Positions 6,643 to 11,481 of a stretch of DNA of 11,481 bases are shown piece by piece. Where the stretch lies: the NCBI GenBank assembly GCA_900549005.1, contig URMT01000050.1, forward strand, positions 1-11,481, in the 5' to 3' direction. The DNA is from an uncultured Eubacteriales bacterium. GTDB taxonomy: Bacteria; Bacillota; Clostridia; Christensenellales; Borkfalkiaceae. How positions within the stretch are numbered: the first letter of the stretch is position 1; each line of letters starts with the position of its first letter. The notes under the pieces were generated by a model. That model had not been told where the DNA came from, searched no databases, and worked only from the letters and a program-made list of their open reading frames with translations. A program made the translations under genes and the position numbers.

Positions 6643-6726
6643 AGTGGGTTTTATAAGAATAGTTAATTAGTTTTGCTTAAAGCGTTTTTGTTTATCTTAG
6701 TAAATGCGCCGCTGCCCGCGACAGCC

Positions 6727-7413
6727 TTACGAAAAATAGCTCACCGCGCCCGCGAAAATGGCGTAGGCAAGCTCTTTGCGGTAGCTCTCTTCAAGCAGCA
6801 GACTTTCGTCCTCGGCGTTAGATAAAAATCCGCACTCCACAATCACCGAAGGGCTTGAAGTGCATTGCAGCATATAGTAATCGCCTATCAGCGGGCTCAC
6901 CTTGCGCACGGCGCCGTCCATACCGTTTAAACTGTCCTGCACGCACACGGCAAGTTTTTTGCCGCTCTCGCTGTCCTTGTTGAAGAATACCTGCGCGCCC
7001 CGCCTGGTGCGGTCGGGATAAAAATTCTGGTGCACGGAAATAACCATATCCGCACCGTATTCCTCAATAATCTGCCTGCGCGCCTGCATATCCCGCAGTT
7101 TGAACCCCTTTGTGGGCAGCCCGTAAAGCCCCGCCTGGCTCTTTCTCGTCAGCACGGTTTCAAATCCCGCAGAGGTGAAGTAATCTTTCAGAAAATAGCT
7201 TATCGAAAGGTTTATGTCGCTCTCTTTCACACCGCTGGTAATTCCCCGCACGCCCGCGTCTATGCCGCCGTGTCCCGCGTCAATCACCACCACGGGCGCC
7301 GATACGGCCGAAGCCGCACGCGCTATCACGCCGAACACCGCGCCCGTCGCGCTGCTGAACAATATCAGCGCGGCAAAGGCGTAAACCGCGCTCCTTTTAA
7401 CTAACAAATTCAC
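6727..7413 (-). CDS. cwlD: CwlD-like N-acetylmuramoyl-L-alanine amidase
   Basis: A 228-residue amidase of the Amidase_3 family, which cuts the bond between N-acetylmuramic acid and L-alanine in peptidoglycan. An uncleaved-looking N-terminal membrane segment (about 9-31) precedes the catalytic domain. Zinc and catalytic residues are visible: H48 in DAGHGG, E64, H128 in VISVHQN, and E193 in VIVECGFLSN. Length, single N-terminal anchor and lack of cell-wall binding repeats match CwlD, which in endospore formers helps make muramic-lactam in the spore cortex; another cell-wall role is possible. The start is a GTG with no good Shine-Dalgarno, so the N-terminus is less certain. It faces away from mrnC, and its predicted promoter overlaps that of mrnC. 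No terminator was found downstream. Confidence 0.9.
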   Translation of the reverse strand: MNLLVKRSAVYAFAALILFSSATGAVFGVIARAASAVSAPVVVIDAGHGGIDAGVRGITSGVKESDINLSISYFLKDYFTSAGFETVLTRKSQAGLYGLPTKGFKLRDMQARRQIIEEYGADMVISVHQNFYPDRTRRGAQVFFNKDSESGKKLAVCVQDSLNGMDGAVRKVSPLIGDYYMLQCTSSPSVIVECGFLSNAEDESLLLEESYRKELAYAIFAGAVSYFS

Positions 7414-7432
7414 GCTATATACTACTGATTAT

Positions 7433-7461
7433 TTGATTTTTTTATGACTTGATGGTATAAT
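7433..7461 (+). promoter_or_regulatory. Promoter of the mrnC-rlmB-sigH-dnaX-ybaB operon
   Basis: TTGATT (7433-7438), a 17-base spacer and TATAAT (7456-7461) with a TGG extension before the -10. Transcription would begin near 7468, giving a leader of only about 20 bases before mrnC. A strong vegetative promoter by sequence. Confidence 0.85.
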
Positions 7462-7469
7462 TAAAGCAA
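7441..7469 (-). promoter_or_regulatory. Weak candidate promoter for the amidase gene
   Basis: Read on the minus strand, TTGCTT (7469-7464), a 17-base spacer and CATAAA (7446-7441) match a vegetative promoter in 3 of 6 and 4 of 6 positions. It would start transcription about 22 bases before the GTG. A sporulation-type sigma factor could instead be used, so this is only a candidate. It overlaps the mrnC promoter on the other strand. Confidence 0.3.
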
Positions 7470-7487
7470 ATTAGAATCGGGTGGTAT

Positions 7488-7886
7488 ATGTTCGGCGGAA
7501 ACGATTTTCTGGCGCCCGAGGGCGCACGCAATTTAAGCCCCGTGGTGCTCGCTTTCGTGGGCGATGCGGTATATTCGCTGTACGTGCGCGAAAAGCTCGT
7601 GCGCGAAACCGACTACAAGACGGGCACCCTGCAAAAACTCTCCTCGCAGAAGGTATCTGCCCGCGGGCAGAGCGAACTGGCAGAAAAAATTCTGCCCCTT
7701 TTAACAGAGGAGGAGGCCGAAATTTACCGCCGCGGCAGGAACGCGCACAAGTCAACCCGTTCAAAGAACGCCAGCGTGGGCGAATACAACCGCTCGACGG
7801 GCTTCGAAGCGCTTTTGGGCTTTTTGTATCTTACGGGCAGATTTGACCGCATAGAATTTTTATTGAAGGACAGCGATGAAAACTGA
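7488..7886 (+). CDS. mrnC: Mini-ribonuclease 3
   Basis: A 132-residue RNase III-fold protein without the double-stranded RNA binding domain. In B. subtilis the family matures 23S rRNA ends as a dimer. The catalytic core is visible: LAFVGDAVYSLYVRE (residues 21-35) with D26 as catalytic aspartate, RRGRNAHKS (81-89), and the second acidic motif GFEALLGFLYL with E107. Length fits the family (about 130-145). It opens the operon: promoter at 7433-7461, a GGGTGG-like ribosome binding site just before ATG, and its last 11 bases overlap the start of rlmB, which implies translational coupling. The following genes, rlmB and sigH, occur in the same order in B. subtilis. Confidence 0.95.
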   Translation: MFGGNDFLAPEGARNLSPVVLAFVGDAVYSLYVREKLVRETDYKTGTLQKLSSQKVSARGQSELAEKILPLLTEEEAEIYRRGRNAHKSTRSKNASVGEYNRSTGFEALLGFLYLTGRFDRIEFLLKDSDEN

Positions 7887-8595
7887 GGGCAGAAACGCCG
7901 TGCTCGAACTTATAAAGAGCGGCAAACCCATAGAAAAAATAGTAATGGAAAAGGGCGCGCAGGGCTCGCTCGCCCGCATCTTCGCCGAGGCGCGAAGGGC
8001 TGGGGTAAGGGTGCAGTTTGCCGATATGAAGGCGCTCGACAGAATGAGTGCGACGGGCCACCACCAGGGCGTTATTGCCTTTGCCGCCGAATACGAATAC
8101 TGCGACCTTCAAGACATAATCGAATCCGGGGGCGAAAAGGGCGGTTTTATAATTCTGTGCGACGGCATAGAGGACGTGCACAACTTGGGTTCCATAATAA
8201 GGGTGGCTGAGTGCGCGGGCGCCGACGGCGTGGTAATTCCCGCAAACAAATCGGCGAGCGTGACCGAGGCGGTAATACGCATTTCCGCGGGCGCGGCAAA
8301 CCACACAAAGGTTGCAAAGGTGCCCTCTTTGAACGCCGCCATAGATAAACTCAAAACGTGCGGCTATTGGGTATACGCCCTCGAAGCCGACGGAGGCAGC
8401 ATATATTCCGCCGACCTTTCGGGCAACGTCGCCCTGGTAATCGGCGGGGAAGACAGCGGCGTAAAACGGCTCACGCGCGAAAAGTGCGACGGCGTGCTCT
8501 CTCTGCCCCTTCTCGGCAGGGTGAATTCGCTCAACGCCTCGGTGGCGCTCGGCATAGCCGCCTACGAAGTGGTGAGATGCAGACTGAAAAACTGA
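7876..8595 (+). CDS. rlmB: 23S rRNA (guanosine-2'-O-)-methyltransferase, TrmH/SpoU family
   Basis: A 239-residue SPOUT-class RNA methyltransferase. It uses S-adenosylmethionine to methylate a ribose 2'-OH, for RlmB at G2251 of 23S rRNA. The N-terminal substrate-binding domain (about 1-75) contains GHHQGVIAFA. The trefoil-knot domain carries the three SpoU motifs: DGIEDVHNLGSIIR (96-109, with N103 and R109), VIGGEDSGVKR (188-198, E192), and LPLLGRVNSLNASVALGIA (210-228). Position after mrnC favours RlmB over other family members, though a tRNA or different rRNA target cannot be excluded. It overlaps mrnC by 11 bases and sigH by 19. Confidence 0.92.
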   Translation: MKTEGRNAVLELIKSGKPIEKIVMEKGAQGSLARIFAEARRAGVRVQFADMKALDRMSATGHHQGVIAFAAEYEYCDLQDIIESGGEKGGFIILCDGIEDVHNLGSIIRVAECAGADGVVIPANKSASVTEAVIRISAGAANHTKVAKVPSLNAAIDKLKTCGYWVYALEADGGSIYSADLSGNVALVIGGEDSGVKRLTREKCDGVLSLPLLGRVNSLNASVALGIAAYEVVRCRLKN

Positions 8596-9146
8596 GCGAC
8601 GAGCGCCTTGCCCTCCTTGCGGGAAGCGGCGATAAGGCGGCGACGGAAGCGCTTTTAAAGCGCTACAAAAACGTAGTTTTATCCATTGCTCGCAGGTTCT
8701 TTTTATCGGGAGGCGAAACCGAAGACCTCGTGCAGGAGGGAATGTGCGGGCTGTATTCTGCAATCGGCAGCTATACCGAGGGCAAGTCGGGCTTCGCCCC
8801 GTACGCAATGCGCTGCATCCGCAACCGCATAATCGACGCGGTAAAGTCCTCTACTGGCGCAAAAAATTCCGCGCTCAACAATTTTCTGCCGATAGTAGAG
8901 GTGGGCGAAGAACTGTACCCCTCGCGGCAGAACCCCGAAGACGAGCTTATAAAGCGCGAAAACAGGCGCGAATTTTTGCAGAAAATAAGCAAAAACCTCT
9001 CTTCGTTCGAATTCAAAGTCACGGTAATGTATATGGACGGGCTTACTATGGCAGAGATGTCTTCCGCCACGGGCAAGCCCGTAAAGAGCATAGATAACGC
9101 CCTGCAAAGGGCAAAGCGCAAACTCACGTCGCTTTTGAACGGCTGA
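8577..9146 (+). CDS. sigH: RNA polymerase sigma-H-like factor
   Basis: A 189-residue sigma-70-family factor. Region 2 spans about residues 27-90, with KNVVLSIARRFFLSGGETED, LVQEGMCGLYSAI and FAPYAMRCIRNRIIDAVKS. The linker keeps NPEDELIKRE, close to SigH. Region 4 ends with MAEMSSATGKPVKSIDNALQ followed by RAKRKL, very like B. subtilis SigH, which directs transition-state, competence and early sporulation genes. A longer frame upstream to 8358 lies inside rlmB and its translation is arginine-rich noise, so ATG at 8577 is chosen. This start is inside rlmB (19-base overlap) with only a weak GGTGAG before it, suggesting coupled translation. The yacP gene usually between rlmB and sigH is missing. 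Which genes it controls here is unknown. Confidence 0.9.
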   Translation: MQTEKLSDERLALLAGSGDKAATEALLKRYKNVVLSIARRFFLSGGETEDLVQEGMCGLYSAIGSYTEGKSGFAPYAMRCIRNRIIDAVKSSTGAKNSALNNFLPIVEVGEELYPSRQNPEDELIKRENRREFLQKISKNLSSFEFKVTVMYMDGLTMAEMSSATGKPVKSIDNALQRAKRKLTSLLNG

Positions 9147-9150
9147 CGGC

Positions 9151-9182
9151 GCAAAAGTTTAAGTTTTTTTTGCAAATTTTTT
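9151..9182 (+). terminator. Weak A/T-rich hairpin between sigH and dnaX
   Basis: GCAAAA (9151-9156) can pair with TTTTGC (9168-9173) and a short T run ends at 9182, just before the dnaX ribosome binding site AAGGA (9183-9187). The stem is short and mostly A-T, so at most it would attenuate. The 49-base gap shows no promoter, and dnaX probably continues the operon. Confidence 0.25.
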
Positions 9183-9195
9183 AAGGAAGCGGCAG

Positions 9196-10989
9196 ATGGC
9201 ATACCTCGCGTTTTACAGAATGTTCCGCCCCGACACTCTCGATAAGGTGGTGCGGCAGGAACATATAGTAAAAATTTTAAAAAACCAGATTGAAAGCGGC
9301 AAAATAGGCCACGCATACCTGTTCTGCGGCCCGCGCGGCACGGGCAAGACGTCCGTCGCCAAAATTTTCGCGCGCGCAATCAACTGCGAAAGCCCCGTAA
9401 ACGGCTCCCCCTGCGGCAAATGCGCAACGTGCAGGGCGCTTGCCGAGGGCAGCAATCTGGACATATCCGAAATCGACGCGGCCTCCAACAACGGCGTAGA
9501 CGAAATGCGCGATTTGAGGGAGAAGGTGCAGTATCCCCCCGTGGCGGGAAAATATAAGGTATACATCATCGACGAAGTGCATATGCTCACCGCCTCGGCG
9601 TTCAATGCCGTGTTAAAGACGCTGGAAGAGCCCCCCGCGCACGCCGTGTTCATACTCGCCACCACCGAGCCGCAAAAAATTCCCGCAACCATACTCTCGC
9701 GCTGTATGCGCTTCGACTTTAAGCTCATTCCCCAGCACGATTTGGAGGGGCTTTTGAAGGGCATACTTCAAAAAATCGGCAAGGAGTACGAAGACGAGGC
9801 CGTGTCTGCCATAGCCCGCGCGGGCGCAGGCAGCGCGCGCGATACCCTTTCGATAGCCGATATGTGCGTATCTTATTCCGCGGGCAAACTCACCTACGAC
9901 GACGTAAACGCCGTTTTGGGCAGCGCAGATTTTTATAAGATTGCCCAGACGGTAAATATGCTGCTCACCGATAATTCGGGCGGCGCGCTCTCGTGCGCGG
10001 AAGAAATTTTCGCGGGCGGAAAGAGCGCGGGCGTGTTCGTTAAGGACGTTTTAAGTTTTTTAAACAGCGTCTCCGTGGCAAAGATGTGCAGGAACGCCAA
10101 AGAAATTTTAAACCTTCCCGAAGAGATGTTCGCCGAGGTTTGCAAAATCGCGCAGGCCGACGGGCATAAAATACTCCGCGCGACAGAAATTTTCGTAAAG
10201 GCAGAGGGCGATATGCGCTACGCCTCCGATGCGCGCGTCGTGTTGGAAACGGCCGTTCTGCGCTGCACCCTGCCCGAAGCCGACTATAACATAGACAGCC
10301 TTATAGCCCGCGTGGCCGCCCTCGAAAAGAAGGTTGCAGAGGGCGTTCCCGCCCAGATAGTAATGCCCGCACAGGCGCCCTCCGTGCAGGAAAGTGCGCC
10401 GAATAAAGGCGGCTTGCCCGGTGCGGACGGCGGTAAATCTTTTGCAGACCGCGCGGCGTATGCTCCTTCTGAACCGTCGGGCGCGGCGGAAGAGCGGCCT
10501 TCTGCGGACGCAGGCGGCAGGCAGTACGGCGATGTACAGACAGATTTTCTGCGCACGGGCGGCAAAGCCACGCCCTTTTATGCGGCCGAACCTGCGGCCA
10601 AAAAGCCGTCTCTCACGCAGACGGAGGAGGGCGACGTGTTCGCAGGGCAGAAAAAGCCCGCCGCAAAGACGGGCGCGCCTTCGGGCAAAAGCGTGCTTGC
10701 AACCCTTCTGCGCGCACTGCGCACCACGCACAAAAACGCCGTTCTGTTCACGCTGTGTTCAGACCTCGGCTGTATCGCGGAGGGCGGTAAAACGGTGTTC
10801 ACCACCGATAACGAAACCGTCTACCGCGCCATAACGCGGCAGGATAACGCAAAAATACTTTCCGAAGTGCTTGCCGAGGCGGGAGCGGGCGAATACGAAG
10901 TGCGCCTCGTCAAAAAGGACGACGCCTTCAAAAACGCGCTCGATATCTTGAAGTCGAACTTCGGCGGCACCGATATAAACATCAAATAA
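9196..10989 (+). CDS. dnaX: DNA polymerase III subunit gamma/tau
   Basis: A 597-residue AAA+ clamp-loader subunit, which opens the beta clamp onto primed DNA and links polymerase cores and helicase. The ATPase module is complete: YRMFRPDTL near the N-terminus, Walker A GPRGTGKTS (45-53), a zinc site of C64, C73, C76 and C79, Walker B IIDEVHML (124-131), sensor ATTEPQKIP (155-163) and arginine finger SRC (168-170). The third collar domain follows to about 350. A low-complexity Ala/Pro/Gly hinge (about 385-490) leads to a folded C-terminal domain (about 490-595), so the full frame encodes a tau-like form. Start supported by AAGGA at 9183-9187. It sits 49 bases after sigH and 29 before ybaB. Confidence 0.97.
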   Translation: MAYLAFYRMFRPDTLDKVVRQEHIVKILKNQIESGKIGHAYLFCGPRGTGKTSVAKIFARAINCESPVNGSPCGKCATCRALAEGSNLDISEIDAASNNGVDEMRDLREKVQYPPVAGKYKVYIIDEVHMLTASAFNAVLKTLEEPPAHAVFILATTEPQKIPATILSRCMRFDFKLIPQHDLEGLLKGILQKIGKEYEDEAVSAIARAGAGSARDTLSIADMCVSYSAGKLTYDDVNAVLGSADFYKIAQTVNMLLTDNSGGALSCAEEIFAGGKSAGVFVKDVLSFLNSVSVAKMCRNAKEILNLPEEMFAEVCKIAQADGHKILRATEIFVKAEGDMRYASDARVVLETAVLRCTLPEADYNIDSLIARVAALEKKVAEGVPAQIVMPAQAPSVQESAPNKGGLPGADGGKSFADRAAYAPSEPSGAAEERPSADAGGRQYGDVQTDFLRTGGKATPFYAAEPAAKKPSLTQTEEGDVFAGQKKPAAKTGAPSGKSVLATLLRALRTTHKNAVLFTLCSDLGCIAEGGKTVFTTDNETVYRAITRQDNAKILSEVLAEAGAGEYEVRLVKKDDAFKNALDILKSNFGGTDINIK

Positions 10990-11018
10990 AAAACCTCAAC
11001 CGTAAAGGAGAAAAATAT

Positions 11019-11384
11019 ATGGCATCATTCAGAGGCGGAATGGGCGGAGGAATGAACAACCTCGTAAAGCAGGCCCAAAAAATTCAGGAGCAGATGCAGG
11101 AGGCCGAAAAGGAGCTTGAAGAGCTCGAAGTAGTGGGCCTTTCGGGCGGCGGCGAAGAGGGCGACGAAACGGTCGTAATCTATATGAACGGCAAAAAGGT
11201 GATAAACGGCGTCGAATTCGGCAGTAAAATCGGCCAGATGATAGACCTCACCGACGAAGAGGACGTAGAGATGCTCGAAGACCTCATTCTCGCGGCGATA
11301 AACGACGGCTACAAAAAGGCCGACGAGTTGTATAAAGAGAAGATGGGCAAGTTTGGGAGTGCCAGTCTGCCCGGCTTTATGTAA
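11019..11384 (+). CDS. ybaB: YbaB/EbfC family nucleoid-associated protein
   Basis: A 121-residue small DNA-binding protein; the family forms dimers with tweezer-like arms and is usually encoded right after dnaX. Visible features are the Gly/Met-rich start (FRGGMGGGMNN), an acidic amphipathic helix (KQAQKIQEQMQEAEKELEEL, residues 16-35), the beta section VVGLSGGGEEGDETVVIYMNGKKV, and the C-terminal helix with ILAAINDGYKKADELYKEKM. The family is about 100-115 residues, so this is slightly long. The tail ends GKFGSASLPGFM, close to the usual G-x-PGM ending. Ribosome binding site AAAGGAG at 11004-11010. recR, which commonly follows, is not seen in the 97 bases remaining. Confidence 0.95.
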   Translation: MASFRGGMGGGMNNLVKQAQKIQEQMQEAEKELEELEVVGLSGGGEEGDETVVIYMNGKKVINGVEFGSKIGQMIDLTDEEDVEMLEDLILAAINDGYKKADELYKEKMGKFGSASLPGFM

Positions 11385-11398
11385 TTAGTTTCAACATT

Positions 11399-11467
11399 CT
11401 ACGGGCGGCGTACGGCTTCATATATACGTCGCATAACATTGTCGCGTTTGCGGTTCTGCTCAGTCAC
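11399..11467 (-). other. Short minus-strand open frame at the window edge
   Basis: Reading leftward from a GTG at 11467 gives a 22-residue peptide beginning VTEQNRKRDNVMRRIYEAVR and ending at TAG (11401-11399). A TAA stands directly before the GTG, so it is not the tail of a longer frame. Residue composition looks protein-like, but the only GAGG is just three bases from the start. It may be part of an interspersed repeat or a real small peptide; I recognise neither. Confidence 0.15.
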
Positions 11468-11481
11468 TTACCTCAAAGTAA

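Noticed and set aside
7386..7405. AAAAGGAG inside the start of the amidase gene (minus strand) as an alternative ribosome binding site
   Set aside because: No ATG, GTG or TTG follows at a workable distance in frame, and a start there would remove the charged residues before the membrane segment.
8358..8576. Longer N-terminus for SigH in the same frame
   Set aside because: The extension would sit wholly inside rlmB and translates to an arginine-rich string unlike any sigma factor; SigH proteins start near the chosen ATG.
7831..8808. A 325-codon open frame on the minus strand across rlmB and sigH
   Set aside because: Both plus-strand genes carry complete family motifs here; the minus frame is compositionally biased noise.
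10600..10656. Possible programmed frameshift sites in dnaX (A-runs followed by G at 10600-10605 and 10651-10656)
   Set aside because: Each run has only five A, not the A AAA AAG heptamer known from E. coli dnaX, and no clear stimulatory stem was found. A short gamma form cannot be supported.
1..11481. tRNA or rRNA genes, CRISPR arrays, insertion sequences
   Set aside because: No cloverleaf with a T-loop GTTCGA-type motif, no regularly spaced repeats and no transposase or integrase motif was seen on either strand.

Overview
The window reads as chromosome of a Bacillota (Firmicutes) bacterium, most likely a gut-type member of the Clostridia with a fairly GC-rich genome. The evidence is the gene set: HemZ-type radical SAM protein, Mini-RNase III, a SigH-like sigma factor, a CwlD-like amidase and a dnaX-ybaB pair, all typical of that phylum. 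SigH and CwlD suggest a sporulating lineage or its descendant, but this is inference and the genus cannot be read from the sequence.

Layout. Positions 1-192 are a window edge with no confident gene. Next come an MBL-fold hydrolase (193-801) and hemZ (898-2295). A good extended -10 promoter (2408-2436) then drives rpsO (2527-2781), followed by an intrinsic terminator (2793-2827) and pnp (2892-4988), which ends at a strong terminator (5017-5050). From about 5051 to 6700 the base composition falls sharply to AT-rich. This island carries a perfect consensus promoter (TTGACA, 17 bp, TATAAT), a gene for a secreted 388-residue protein of unknown function, a 55-residue two-helix membrane protein, and its own terminator (6610-6642). 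GC-rich sequence then resumes with a CwlD-like amidase on the minus strand (6727-7413). Its presumptive promoter overlaps a near-consensus promoter for a rightward operon: mrnC, rlmB, sigH, dnaX, ybaB (7488-11384). The window ends in 97 bases without a confident gene.

Function. Most of the window is core housekeeping: RNA decay and ribosome assembly (rpsO, pnp, mrnC, rlmB), replication (dnaX, ybaB), transition-state or sporulation transcription (sigH), cell wall (amidase) and tetrapyrrole-type radical chemistry (hemZ). The rightward operon joins two groups that are separate in Bacillus subtilis (mrnC-rlmB-yacP-sigH and dnaX-yaaK-recR), without yacP and with no recR visible in the remaining sequence. 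The accessory element is the AT-rich island. Its secreted beta-rich protein plus tiny membrane protein is the best candidate here for something undescribed, and a toxin (or envelope-active protein) with its immunity partner is one untested reading.
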